Shown here in pieces: positions 30,817 through 41,957 of a stretch of DNA of 54,528 nucleotides. How positions within the stretch are numbered: position 1 is the first letter of the stretch; each line of letters starts with the position of its first letter. The position numbers and the translations under genes were made by a program. The notes under the pieces are model-generated. The model worked only from the letters and a program-made list of their open reading frames with translations. It made no database searches and was not told where the DNA came from. This stretch comes from Gemella cuniculi DSM 15828 (GTDB lineage Bacteria; Bacillota; Bacilli; Staphylococcales; Gemellaceae), in assembly GCF_000425665.1 (NCBI RefSeq), contig NZ_AUDW01000018.1, positions 1 through 54,528 of the forward strand. The letters are read 5' to 3'.

Positions 30817-30852
30817 AAGGAGCTGATGATTATATCAGCTCCTTACTTTTTT
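30817..30852 (+). terminator. Terminator of the LPXTG protein gene
   Basis: AAGGAGCTGAT and ATCAGCTCCTT form an 11-bp stem followed by ACTTTTTT, 17 nt after the stop. The remaining spacer to 31108 is A/T-rich with no gene seen. Confidence 0.9.
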
Positions 30853-31108
30853 ATTTATACCACTAAACTCCTTAAATTAATTATATTCTAGATTTAGCTA
30901 TTCAAATATTTCAACATTCATATCTGCACATTCTTTTAATATTAATATTTACTAGAACAAAAAAACACAAAAGTAAAACTTGCGATAAAAATATCCCCTC
31001 ATGGTACTAAACTGTTTTAGTAATTTTCCTTTTATAAAACACCTTCTAAAATTAAATAAAGTCATAAATTATGAATTTCTGTCTTAAAGATTCAATATAT
31101 ACACAAAC

Positions 31109-31152
31109 AAAGAGAACATAGAAATTATATTCCCATAACTTCTATGCTCTTT
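31109..31152 (-). terminator. Terminator after the ABC transporter gene
   Basis: Minus strand AAAGAG-CATAGAA pairs with TTCTATG-TTCTCTTT (one bulge), followed by GTTTGTGT. Moderate U-tract. Confidence 0.6.
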
Positions 31153-31195
31153 AATTTCATATTTTTTTAGAATTTTTACTTCTTTATCTAAATTT

Positions 31196-33519
31196 CTACT
31201 CTGTTCTTAACGCTTCTACTGGATCTTTTTTCGCAGCTATTCTTGATGGAATTATACTAGCTACTAAAGTTAGAATAATACTTAACGCTATTAGACCTAC
31301 TGCATATTCCATGGATAACCCTGCGTTAAAACTATCTATTTTTAATGCTTTAGCTATAGCTTTACTAATCGGTGCAGCTAGTGAAGCTGAAACTACCACT
31401 CCTAACACACCTGACACTAGACCAATAAGTCCAGCTTCTGAGATAAATATTCTTGTAATATCTTTTTTACGTGCTCCAATAGCCCTTAAGATACCAATTT
31501 CTTTCGTTCTCTCAACCACAGATACATAGGTCAAAATTCCAATCATAATTGATGATACGATTAAAGAAATCCCAGCAAATGCTGTTAAAATTAATGTAAT
31601 TGTATCAATCATTTGTGACATAATACTTGTCATTTGTTTAGCTAAATCAGAATAAGTTATGCTATATTTGCTATAATCTGCACTCATTTGCCCATATTTA
31701 TCTGCTATTTTCTTATTATATTCACTTATAGTTTTTGCTATTTCATCTCTATCACTAAATGTCTTAGGATAAATTAAGATAGAACTTGGAGAAGTTTCCG
31801 CTCCTAATTTTGATAAAACTTCATTAGCCACATCTTCTGTCATCTTTTCATTAGTCAGAATATTTTTTGTCTTGTTTTTTGCTTGTGCAACTACTATATC
31901 AGAAGTTTTTTCCTTATCTAATATAGCATCTTGCAATTCTTTTGTATAACCTAGTGAAGTTTGTGGATTTGTAAAACTATCTTTTGCTTTTAAAACTGCT
32001 ACAACTCTTACTTTAGTCCCAGCATTATACATTTTTTCATCAACTGTTGCTGGGAAAAATCTATCTTCTACTTTTGAATAATAAGTGTTATTATCTACAA
32101 TGCTGAATTCTTTACCTATTACATCTTCATACTTAACTTCTGAGTTTTCATTAAATCCAAGTGCTTTTAAAACATTTTTATCTATTTCATTATTTTTAGC
32201 TGTAAATAACACTATTTCATTACCAGTTGGATACTCAAAATTTTGTTTTTCTGATTTTACAACTTCATACTGATTTAGTATTAAATTCTTATCTGTCGGT
32301 AGTTCTCCAAAAATACTGTTGTCCCCAACAATATTACTCGCTGCTTCTTTTACTTCAGCTACCTCACCACTACTAGAATTTTTTGTTAAGGCTTTCATAT
32401 TATATCCTTTAGTAAATCTTATCGTCGAATAATAATTTTTCGCATTATTTTGAATATAATTAATAAATGTTTCACCATTTCCTAATGCATCTATTTCATA
32501 AAGATTTCTATGTACATCTCGTCTTGATTTTGGCACCAACTTTTCTTTATCTGAACTTGAAGAATTTGTTTCTTCACCTATTCCAAAATTTACTTGATTA
32601 GCACTAATTGTTATCGGCATACTGGATAAATTTTCATTTTGCATAGTACTAATATACTTATCCATTCCTGATGAGATAGAAAGAACAAGTCCGATGCTAA
32701 TTATCCCAATACTACTAGCTACAGTAGTCATTAACGAACGAAATTTTTTCGTTAACAAATTTTTAAAACTCGATTTTATAGCATTACCAAAAGACATGGC
32801 TGTTTTCTTTAGAGAATATCCTTTTTGATTTTCTTTTTCTAAAGCATAAGGATTTGTATCTTCTTTTATTTCCCCGTCTTTAACACGAATTATTCTATCA
32901 CTATATTCTTTAGCAAGCTCTGGATTATGTGTTACCATTATAACTAACTTTTCTTTACTTATTTCTTTAATTAATTCCATAATCTGAACGCTAGTTTTAC
33001 TGTCCAATGCTCCTGTTGGCTCATCTGCCAAAATAACTTTTGGATCTGTCACCAAGGCACGAGCTATTGCCACTCTTTGCATCTGACCGCCAGATAACTG
33101 GTTTGGTTTTTTATATAAATGATCAATAAGTCCTACATCTTTTAGTACTTTTTTGCTTTTTCATCAGCTTCTTTATTTGATTCTCCTGAAATAGACATTG
33201 CTAACTTAACGTTTTCTATAACGCTCAGATGCGAAATTAGATTGTAACTTTGAAAGACAAATCCTATCGTCCCATTTCGATAACTATCCCAATCTCGATC
33301 TGTAAATTCTTTAGTAGAACGTCCCATAAGAAGCATGTCACCAGAAGTATACTTATCCAATCCTCCAATAATATTTAAAAGTGTAGTCTTACCACTACCA
33401 CTAGCTCCAAGTATTGAAACAAATTCATGCTTTCTAAAGGATATATTTACAGATTTTAGTACTTCTACATCACTATCGCCAGTACGATATTTTTTAATAA
33501 TATTTTTTAATTCTAACAT
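31196..33519 (-). pseudogene. ABC transporter, fused ATPase and FtsX-type permease, frame broken at 33148-33154
   Basis: Read with one frame change, the gene encodes about 774 residues. Residues 1-125 give Walker A (GASGSGKTT) and the Q-loop. The break follows, then VLKDVGLIDHL, the signature LSGGQMQRVAIARAL, Walker B (VILADEPTGALD) and the H-loop (VTHN). A MacB/FtsX permease follows, with one early TM, a large extracytoplasmic domain and three C-terminal TM segments. Such transporters handle antimicrobial peptides or lipoproteins. The break needs a -1 shift and lies exactly on A AAA AAG in the right phase. Either the gene is inactive, a base is missing from the sequence, or ribosomes shift. 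It lies near an SdpRI-like pair. Confidence 0.85.
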
Positions 33520-33727
33520 TATCTTACCCTCTCTGACTTTACTTTATAATTCCTACTAGTATAATCACGTTAGTTAATATAGACTTTAAATATCTCTAGT
33601 TTCTATAATAATATTGTTAAAATTTAAATTTATATCAAACACATCCTTTTACCTATCATTATCTTAGGATAATAAAAGATCCACGGTTAAATATAAACTA
33701 TATTTCTAATTGTAAATATTAGAATAA

Positions 33728-34348
33728 TTAATTAATAATTTTATATTTTTTAGCTAAGTAGAATGGATAAATAACAGATAATACCGCAAAAACAATAATT
33801 ATAACTATTGAAACAATCAACTTGAATAGTCCGCTACAAAAAATTACAAAACCACTGAAGGACATAAATTTCGAATAAACTCTTATTACTTTTTGTTCGT
33901 TTATATTTTTTTCCAATCCAAAAAGTTTTATATTATAATTTCCCCAAAACTCTTTTTTCGGCATGTAATTCCCTAATACCATAAATAAAATTCCTATTAT
34001 AAAAATCACTAATTTTGCTATCTCAACATTTCCTCTAATTGCATAAATAATTAGCACACTTTGGAAAATAACACTAAAAATTGGTAAGATGCTCTTTATT
34101 AATGCCCTACCTTTTTTGGCAGTTTGTTTTAAATCTACACTTACGGCTAATATTAATTGAATCATCGCTAAGAAAATAGGTAACATTACAACCCCAAGTT
34201 CTCTACTAATAAATCTATCTGGTTGACCATCTACTCCAAAATGAACAGCCATACTACTAGGTAATTCATTATAAAAATACAATCCCATAGTTATTGGTAA
34301 TAAACATATAACCATACTTACTATTAAAAATTTTTTATCTACTCTCAT
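33728..34348 (-). CDS. sdpI: SdpI-like multi-pass membrane protein (DUF1648)
   Basis: 206 residues with about six membrane segments. The N-terminal extracytoplasmic motif LPSSMAVHFGVDGQPDRF is the DUF1648 signature. SdpI of Bacillus subtilis is 207 residues, gives immunity to the SDP toxin and recruits the repressor SdpR to the membrane. Here the gene overlaps the end of an SdpR-like gene by 14 nt, the same arrangement. No sdpABC toxin genes are visible, so it may defend against foreign peptides. Confidence 0.85.
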   Translation of the reverse strand: MRVDKKFLIVSMVICLLPITMGLYFYNELPSSMAVHFGVDGQPDRFISRELGVVMLPIFLAMIQLILAVSVDLKQTAKKGRALIKSILPIFSVIFQSVLIIYAIRGNVEIAKLVIFIIGILFMVLGNYMPKKEFWGNYNIKLFGLEKNINEQKVIRVYSKFMSFSGFVIFCSGLFKLIVSIVIIIVFAVLSVIYPFYLAKKYKIIN

Positions 34349-34607
34349 CTTTTTTTCCTCCTAATTCATATATCCACATCAACACTTCTTCAAAAACACT
34401 GGCATTTAATTCATAATAAACAAAATTTTTATACTTTGTTTCCATTATTAATCCCGCTTTTTTTAGTTGAGTTAAATGATACGATACAGTTGCAGCTGAC
34501 AAATTAAATTTTCCTGCAATATCACCAGCAGATTTTCTATCTTCCTTTAACAGCTCCAAAATATTTCTTCTAACAGGATCTGATATAGCTTTTAACGTTT
34601 CACTCAT
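34335..34607 (-). CDS. sdpR: ArsR-family repressor, SdpR-like
   Basis: 90 residues from the ATG at 34607, matching the SdpR start (SETLKAISDPVRRNILELL). A TTG at 34613 has better spacing to GGAGG, so the true start may be two codons longer. The winged helix carries AGDIAGKFNLSAATVSYHLTQL as recognition region, and no ArsR metal-binding cysteines are present. SdpR represses its own operon. Two matching 24-bp palindromes flank its promoter. Confidence 0.85.
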   Translation of the reverse strand: MSETLKAISDPVRRNILELLKEDRKSAGDIAGKFNLSAATVSYHLTQLKKAGLIMETKYKNFVYYELNASVFEEVLMWIYELGGKKDESR

Positions 34608-34645
34608 TCCCAAGTTTTCCACCTCCATTTAAAAAAATTGCAATT

Positions 34646-34669
34646 CTATTTCGATAACTATCTAAATAG
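34646..34669. promoter_or_regulatory. sdpR operator 2
   Basis: A 24-bp dyad with arms CTATTT and AAATAG at its ends and GATA/TATC inside. It lies directly downstream of the -10 box of the sdpRI promoter. Confidence 0.8.
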
Positions 34670-34698
34670 AATATACACCTATTTCCCAAAAAAGTCAA
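34670..34698 (-). promoter_or_regulatory. sdpRI promoter
   Basis: Minus strand TTGACT (34698-34693), 17 nt, TATATT (34675-34670). It is flanked on both sides by the same palindrome. Confidence 0.85.
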
Positions 34699-34701
34699 TA
34701 A

Positions 34702-34725
34702 CTATTTCGAAAATTTTCTAAATAG
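34702..34725. promoter_or_regulatory. sdpR operator 1
   Basis: A 24-bp dyad with the same CTATTT and AAATAG ends and AAAATTTT at its centre. It lies 3 bp upstream of the -35. Its centre is 56 bp from that of operator 2. Confidence 0.8.
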
Positions 34726-34956
34726 CTATTGAAAACTTTTTCCATCCTTTATATAACTTGGTATAAGTTGATCTGAAAATTTATTTTTATAGTCTTATTT
34801 CAAAATAAATATTACTATCTATGAGTTTGTACAAATCACTTGAAAATTTATAATTTATTAGATAATATTTATTTTTTTAGATATTAAAAAATAATACTTT
34901 ATACAAATCTACGAATATATTTCTTAATTTTTTCAGCATATAGAAATATCATACTA

Positions 34957-34984
34957 TTGACATTTTTCCTATTTTTGATAAAAT
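34957..34984 (+). promoter_or_regulatory. Strong promoter facing the non-coding region
   Basis: TTGACA (34957-34962), 16-nt spacer, TAAAAT (34979-34984) with an extended TGA in front. No gene follows on this strand for more than 9 kb. Confidence 0.7.
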
Positions 34985-34990
34985 AAAATT

Positions 34991-35460
34991 GAAAATAATT
35001 GTACAATACCTCAAAGATAAAAAAGTATAATTTTCATACATTTTTAAAGATTTTAACTAAAAATATTTTAACCTTTGTTTTGTTTATATTAATTTTTAGT
35101 TATTTTCCCTGGAGGAATGTGTAATAAATAAAATCTTGTCGTTTATAAAATCAAAATATAAGCGATAACTTTCTTTCGCAAGAGTCAATAGATTAAAAGA
35201 TTGTGTTTATCTTTTCACACAGTAATTTTTAATTACCGTTAAAATTAGCTAAAGGTATTTTTTCATTATGCCTTCAAACTGCAACATTGTAACTTCTTAA
35301 TCATGTTGCTAATAAATAACTTTTGATTGTTAAAACTTTTAACAATAAACTTTTAATTTAACGCTAGATTTCTCTAGCTCACTACAAAATAACAATTTGC
35401 CCTAAATTTTATTTTGTGTTCATATAACGAAAAACAGTCTTCTATAGGCTGTTTTTTGTT
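34991..35460 (+). ncRNA. Candidate structured non-coding RNA
   Basis: The region has a promoter and a terminator-like end but no open frame of note. Hairpins in order: AACTAAAAAT/ATTTTTAGTT (35055-35101), GCGA/TCGC (35162-35179), AAAAGAT/ATCTTTT (35195-35215), GTAATT/AATTAC (35222-35236), GCAACAT/ATGTTGC (35281-35309), ATTGTTAAAA/TTTTAACAAT (35326-35346), GCTAGA/TCTAGC (35363-35378), and the terminal stem ACAGTC/GGCTGT (35434-35452) with a T-run. It does not carry the conserved cores of RNase P RNA, tmRNA or SRP RNA that I would recognise. A/T-rich DNA makes some hairpins by chance, so this is tentative. Confidence 0.45.
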
Positions 35461-35605
35461 TATGTCATGTGAAGTTTTTATTAAAGTTCTTATCCACACA
35501 AGATATTTATAAAATAAATAATGATGCATATGATCCCTAAATTCGAACAAGAGATAAGCTCCTCACATCAAAATACAAATAATTTATTTTTACCATTCTT
35601 AAATT

Positions 35606-35642
35606 AAAAAACCTTGAAATTAAGTAAATTTCAAGGTTTTTT
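35606..35642 (-). terminator. Bidirectional terminator after pyk
   Basis: AACCTTGAAATT and AATTTCAAGGTT arms with A- and T-runs on either side, 9 nt past the pyk stop. The stretch 35461-35605 before it holds one DnaA-box-like TTATCCACA (35490-35498) and nothing else seen. Confidence 0.9.
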
Positions 35643-35650
35643 ATTATTTA

Positions 35651-37096
35651 TTAATCAATTACCGATACTTTTAAGAAGTTTGTGCATCCTACATTACTTC
35701 TCGCTGTATTTACTGGAATTCCTCCAGTAATTACAATTGCATCTCCTTTAGATGCATAACCAGAGGTTTCTGCAATTTCTTTTGCTGTTTCTAACATTTC
35801 ATCTGTTGATTTAACTTGAGAAGAAACTTTTGCATCTACTCCCCAAACTAAACTTAATCCACGTGCAACTTTTTCACTCGGAGTTACTGCTAAGATTGCA
35901 GCATTTGGTCTATATTTTGAAATTAGTCTTGCTGTTTGCCCAGATTCTGTGTAAGTTACAATAGTATGTAAGTCTAAGTTTAAAGCCGTATATCCCACTG
36001 ACACTCCTATTGCATTTGTAATATCTTTAGATACTATTTTTCTTGAACGATCTTTTAGAATACGTGAATAGTCTTGCATCTCTTCTGTACGTTTAGCGAT
36101 AGTTGCCATTGTTCGAACTGATTCGATTGGATATGCCCCCGCTGCTGATTCACCTGATAACATAATCGCATCAGTTCCATCATAAATCGCATTAGCTACA
36201 TCTGATACTTCAGCACGAGTAGGACGTGGATTTTTTTGCATTGAATCTAACATTTGTGTAGCTGTAATTACGAATTTCCCTGCTGCATTACATTTTGAAA
36301 TAATAGATTTTTGCATAATCGGTACTTCTTCTGCTGGAACTTCTACCCCAAGGTCACCACGAGCTATCATAATACCATCTGATACTTCAATAATCTCATC
36401 AATATTGTCTATAGCTTCTTGACATTCAATTTTAGGAATAATTTGAACATGTTCACAACCTTCTTCTTTTAGAATACGTCTAACTTCCAAAACATTTTCC
36501 TTAGTACGAACGAATGATGCTGCTACAAAGTCAATATCTTGTTTACATCCAAAACGAATATCTTCTTCATCTTTAGGAGTAATGCCTGGTAATTTAGTAG
36601 AAACACCTGGAACATTAACACCTTTTTTATTTTTAAGCACTCCACCATTTTGTACAGTTGTAAAAATTAATCCTTCATTTTTATCAACACTTTTTACTGT
36701 TAGCCCGATTAATCCATCATCAAGTAAAATAGTATCTCCAGCTTTAACATCATGCACTAATTCTCCATAAGTGATAGAGAATTTTTCTGGTGTCCCTAAA
36801 ACTTCTGTCATAGACACAACAACATCTTTTCCTGTTTCTAAGATGATTGCATCATTTTCCATGTTGTTAGTTCTAATTTCAGGACCTTTTGTGTCTAACA
36901 AAATGGCTAAGTTTGTTCCTGTTTCTTCTCTAACTTCTTTTATAGTTTTAATTCTTTCTCCATGCTCTGAATAGTCTCCATGTGAAAAGTTTAAACGGCA
37001 TACATTCATTCCTAACTCAACCATTTCTGTAAGTCTTTCTTTTGACTCAGATTTAGGCCCGATTGTACAAATTATTTTTGTTTTTTTCTGTATCAT
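35651..37096 (-). CDS. pyk: Pyruvate kinase
   Basis: 481 residues, the short form without the extra C-terminal PEP-utiliser-like domain found in Bacillus. [12 protein letters not shown] opens the barrel, NFSHG is an active-site loop, [14 protein letters not shown] holds the catalytic lysine, and [10 protein letters not shown] and TATQMLDSM are family motifs. It makes ATP and pyruvate from PEP and ADP at the end of glycolysis. It lies 119 bp downstream of pfkA, as in Bacillus, so the two control points of glycolysis are linked. Confidence 0.97.
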   Translation of the reverse strand: MIQKKTKIICTIGPKSESKERLTEMVELGMNVCRLNFSHGDYSEHGERIKTIKEVREETGTNLAILLDTKGPEIRTNNMENDAIILETGKDVVVSMTEVLGTPEKFSITYGELVHDVKAGDTILLDDGLIGLTVKSVDKNEGLIFTTVQNGGVLKNKKGVNVPGVSTKLPGITPKDEEDIRFGCKQDIDFVAASFVRTKENVLEVRRILKEEGCEHVQIIPKIECQEAIDNIDEIIEVSDGIMIARGDLGVEVPAEEVPIMQKSIISKCNAAGKFVITATQMLDSMQKNPRPTRAEVSDVANAIYDGTDAIMLSGESAAGAYPIESVRTMATIAKRTEEMQDYSRILKDRSRKIVSKDITNAIGVSVGYTALNLDLHTIVTYTESGQTARLISKYRPNAAILAVTPSEKVARGLSLVWGVDAKVSSQVKSTDEMLETAKEIAETSGYASKGDAIVITGGIPVNTARSNVGCTNFLKVSVID

Positions 37097-37215
37097 ATTA
37101 TTTTTTACCTCTTAGTTTTATCCTTAATAGTTATTTTATCTTATTTTCAGTGCGTTTTCAAATAATTTCTTTTTTATTTTCATAATTTCCAACAAATTAC
37201 ATTTCAAATAAAAAA

Positions 37216-38184
<969 letters not shown>

Positions 38185-38302
38185 TTACCTTCTTCCATTA
38201 GCTTTAATTAATATTTTTAGATTTACTTATCAACAATACCATATTTTTAGCTTTTTTTCTAGTAAAAAAACATCTTTGTTTGTTTTTTGTTTGTTTTTTT
38301 AA

Positions 38303-41300
38303 TTATTCTTCTGTGTATGCTATTTTAATACGGTTTCTTGAAAACTGTTCCAAAAATTTATGAACAAAATCTTGTTCATTTTTTATGAAAGTTGTTACTC
38401 CTTGCGTTGAAGTATTATTTAATAAAGATATAACTTTTATGCCTGAAGAATCAGATTTATACTTATCAATTAAGCTAACTATTTTTTTATCAGAAATAAT
38501 ATAAATAATTTTTATATTATTTAGACAATATTCATTATAATTTTTCAAATTTGTTATTTTTTCCAAGATATATTGTTCTCTATTATTTCGTAATTGTTTT
38601 TTCAAAGTCATCACAGCAAATTTACCAACTTTTATAAAAGTATTAGCATATTTATAAACGCTAGGAAATACTGTTACATCATAATCATTTTTCCCATCAT
38701 TAACCGTAAGAAATGCCATGTAATCTCCATTTTTTGTTTTTATTTCTTTTTTGGTTATTATTTCTACATAACTATCAGCCAATTCTCGACCTATATATTG
38801 AAGCGGAAGGTAAGAATATCTTTCTTTTTCTACTTGTACAGGATGTTTTAAAAAGTAAGTTCCTGTAACTTCTTTTTCCATTTTTATTTTTTCTTGGATT
38901 GGATAATCCTCTATTTCCTCTACTTTTAAAGTTAAACCACTTTCTGCGGATAATGCAACCCTAACATTATTAATATATTGTCTAGTATCTTCATAATAAT
39001 CTTTTACTTTTTTTATAAGTGTTGCACGATTATATCCAAAACTATCTAGTGCACCTGCTTTTATTAGCGAAACAGCTGCTTGATAATCTACTTTTTTATT
39101 CATTCTTTTTAAGAAATCATCAATATCTGTGTATTTACCGAATTTCAATCTATCCTGCACTATTTCATAACTGCTACGATATCCAACATTTTTTATTGCA
39201 ACTAGCGCAAAAACAATATCGTTTTTATAAACACTAAATTCTCCAAGACTAACATTTATATCTGGTTTTACTAACCTTATCCCCAAATTTGTTAATTCTT
39301 GTTTATATTCATTTATCTTCTTCTCACTATTAATTACGTTGTTTAGAAGTGCAGTCATAAAATATTTTGTGTAATAAACTTTTAAATACGCTAATCTATA
39401 TGCCAACATACTATAAACAACTGCATGACTTTTATTAAACCCATAATTAGCAAAAGTAACTATCAAATCAAATAGTTTTTTTGCTGTGTCAATATTATAG
39501 CCAGCTAAGACTGACTTTTCTATAAAGATTTTACCATAATATTCCAAATCTTCTTTTTTCTTTTTACTCACTGCTCGCCTCATATTATCCGCTTCATTAA
39601 GTGTCATATGTGCAAAATTCACTGCAATAAGCATTATTTGTTCCTGATAAACAATTACTCCATAAGTATCTTTTAATATTTTTTCTAAATTAACATGAGG
39701 ATAATTAACTTTTTCTAACCCATGTTTTCTACGTACATATGTTTCTATTTGTGCCATTGGACCTGGTCTATAAAGTGCATTCATTGCAACAATATCATTA
39801 AACTCTGTTGGTTTTAACAAACGCAACTTTTCTTTCATACCACTTGATTCAAATTGAAAAATCCCCTCTGTTCTTCCCTCTGCAAATAGATTATAGACAT
39901 TTTTATCTTTATAATCTATCGCATTTATATCAAAATCTGGATTTTCTTTTCTTATAGCAGAAACAATATTGGATACCATAGTTAAATATCTAATACCAAG
40001 AAAATCTATTTTTAGTAATCCTACATTTTCTATATCATCCATCGTCCATTGAGTGATATATTTCGTCATATTCGATACCGCTAGTGGAGTATAATTTATT
40101 AACGGGTTATGATCACTAATTACTACCCCTGCTGCATGAACTGATGGATTTTTTGGTAAATTTTCTAAACTTAGTGCTACTTTGAACCATCTTCTATTTT
40201 GGTTACTTGAATTAACGAAATTTCTAAGCGATTCAGATATTTCATAACATTCTCGTAATGTTCTCGTAGAACTAATATTACTACTTATGAATTTTAAAGT
40301 TTCATCACTGAACTGCAAAATTCTTGCAGATTCTCTTGCAGCACTTTTTGATTGGAATGTAGTAAAAGTAATAATTTGTGCTACTTTATCTTCTCCATAT
40401 TTTTCCTCAACATATTTTATAACTTCATCACGTCTTGTATCTTGAAAATCTATATCTATATCAGGCATAGAAATACGTTCTTTATTCAAAAATCTTTCAA
40501 AAAGAAGATTAAACTCTAAAGGATCCGCTTCTGTTATATTCAATAAATAACAGACTAAACTTCCAGCTGCACTTCCACGCCCTGCTCCTACTAAAATCCC
40601 ATTATCTTTAGCATATTTCACAAAATCATATACTATTAAGAAATAATCATTAAAACCCATCTCATCAATAATTTTCAATTCATAATCATATCTTCTTTTA
40701 TAAATATATGGGTCTTTGCCTTCTAACTTTTCCTTTGCACCTTTTTGTACCAAATAGTGTAAGTATTCTTTTGAAGTTAGATTGTTATAGATATCTTCAT
40801 TACTACCAAAAACATATTTTGGCAAATGATAACTTGTAAAATCCAATTTATAATTAGAATATTTTATAATACTTTCTTGTTGCTCTAAAGATTTTTTTAA
40901 CACGCATCGATAATCTTTATTCTCAATGGTATCCAACAATTCTTTAAAATCACTTTGTATTTTAACAAAATCGTCTCCTATCGTTGCCGTAAGCTCTCTT
41001 ATATTCAATTTAGAATTATCCCTTATAGCACGACTAACAACCACCTGCTGATAATTATCTTTGTTTAAATAATAACTTGGTCTTGTGTAAACTGTATTTT
41101 CATAATATTGATAAAGACTATAATCAAAATTCTCATTAAACCCAAAATAAAAATTAAAACCTTCTAGCAGTTGCATTAAATAAGAAAACTCCATGCTATC
41201 ACGCAATTCATCAACCAAAATAATTGTAAAATCATCCTTATAATCTTGCATATCAATTAAAAAATTTTCTAACAACATCTCTTTTTGGCTAGCTATTTTT

Positions 41301-41584
41301 GTTGAAATTTCTAGGAGTTTATAAAACATTTTGCTATTTTTACATAGAATATTAAAATTCAAAAAATTAATTCCATACCCTAGTTTCACCTCTAGTGCAT
41401 GAATCAATTTTATATTTGTTTTTTGTGCTTGTTTTTCAGCTTTTATCGCTGCATACATGTTTGGATCTGTTATAACTACCGCTTGCTGATTATCTTTTTT
41501 TAACTTACTAAATAGTTCATCAATTTTTATCGTACTATTTAATAAATCATACGCACTATGCACCTGTAAATTATAATAAGTCAT
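38303..41584 (-). CDS. dnaE: DNA polymerase III alpha subunit, DnaE type
   Basis: 1093 residues from the ATG at 41584 (GGAGG 7 nt upstream); an in-frame upstream extension to 41647 lacks an RBS. The PHP domain at the start is degenerate (LQVHS in place of LHxHS), which fits a polymerase without metal-dependent proofreading. The palm has GRGSAAGSLVCYLL, PDIDIDF (about 372-378) and KIDFLG with the catalytic aspartates. An OB fold is near the C-terminus. In Gram-positives DnaE extends lagging-strand primers and hands over to PolC. Confidence 0.96.
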   Translation of the reverse strand: MTYYNLQVHSAYDLLNSTIKIDELFSKLKKDNQQAVVITDPNMYAAIKAEKQAQKTNIKLIHALEVKLGYGINFLNFNILCKNSKMFYKLLEISTKIASQKEMLLENFLIDMQDYKDDFTIILVDELRDSMEFSYLMQLLEGFNFYFGFNENFDYSLYQYYENTVYTRPSYYLNKDNYQQVVVSRAIRDNSKLNIRELTATIGDDFVKIQSDFKELLDTIENKDYRCVLKKSLEQQESIIKYSNYKLDFTSYHLPKYVFGSNEDIYNNLTSKEYLHYLVQKGAKEKLEGKDPYIYKRRYDYELKIIDEMGFNDYFLIVYDFVKYAKDNGILVGAGRGSAAGSLVCYLLNITEADPLEFNLLFERFLNKERISMPDIDIDFQDTRRDEVIKYVEEKYGEDKVAQIITFTTFQSKSAARESARILQFSDETLKFISSNISSTRTLRECYEISESLRNFVNSSNQNRRWFKVALSLENLPKNPSVHAAGVVISDHNPLINYTPLAVSNMTKYITQWTMDDIENVGLLKIDFLGIRYLTMVSNIVSAIRKENPDFDINAIDYKDKNVYNLFAEGRTEGIFQFESSGMKEKLRLLKPTEFNDIVAMNALYRPGPMAQIETYVRRKHGLEKVNYPHVNLEKILKDTYGVIVYQEQIMLIAVNFAHMTLNEADNMRRAVSKKKKEDLEYYGKIFIEKSVLAGYNIDTAKKLFDLIVTFANYGFNKSHAVVYSMLAYRLAYLKVYYTKYFMTALLNNVINSEKKINEYKQELTNLGIRLVKPDINVSLGEFSVYKNDIVFALVAIKNVGYRSSYEIVQDRLKFGKYTDIDDFLKRMNKKVDYQAAVSLIKAGALDSFGYNRATLIKKVKDYYEDTRQYINNVRVALSAESGLTLKVEEIEDYPIQEKIKMEKEVTGTYFLKHPVQVEKERYSYLPLQYIGRELADSYVEIITKKEIKTKNGDYMAFLTVNDGKNDYDVTVFPSVYKYANTFIKVGKFAVMTLKKQLRNNREQYILEKITNLKNYNEYCLNNIKIIYIISDKKIVSLIDKYKSDSSGIKVISLLNNTSTQGVTTFIKNEQDFVHKFLEQFSRNRIKIAYTEE

Positions 41585-41957
41585 AATATTTCCTCCTTTC
41601 TTTTTATAATCATTAGTATCTAGAAAATATAGCAAGGAGTGGCTCAAAAATTATGATTTTTATGAAAAACGTTTTGTTAAGTCACTCCCAAAAAGCTTAT
41701 ATCATTGATTATAAAGAATCAAAAAGGTGTATAAAGTTTCACAAGAGTATTTCGTTTTAAAAAAAATTTAATCTTCACATCTTGTGAAACAAACAAACCA
41801 GTAAATTCCTACTAAATTTATTAAATTTTAAATTTACTTACTTTATAAAAATGCATTTTAAAATTGAAAAATACCGCTTCTATATTATAGTTAGTAGAAT
41901 TTTAGGCTTTTAGATTGAACCAGACCTTCTTGTTTCATATTCTTTATTATCTGAATT
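41585..41957. other. Spacer between dnaE and the flavin reductase gene
   Basis: No gene seen. It holds an imperfect inverted repeat at 41636-41688 and an 11-bp perfect inverted repeat GTTTCACAAGA (41736-41746) / TCTTGTGAAAC (41780-41790) with a 33-nt A/T-rich loop. The latter may be the end of the flavin reductase transcript or a site controlling dnaE. Confidence 0.5.
41636..41688. repeat. Small inverted repeat, copy 1 of a possible dispersed element
   Basis: Starts GGAGTGGCTCAAAA and ends AAGTCACTCC. It resembles 51873-51919 in both ends, while the middle differs. Confidence 0.4.

Noticed and set aside
35101-35131. GGAGG followed by ATGTGT as a start of a small gene
   Set aside because: The frame ends after four codons and the spacing is too short.
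34991-35460. tmRNA or RNase P RNA
   Set aside because: No tag-peptide frame or CCA-type end, and no GAGGAAAGUCC-like core.
35490-35498. DnaA-box match TTATCCACA
   Set aside because: A single box without a cluster, dnaA or dnaN; chance match likely.
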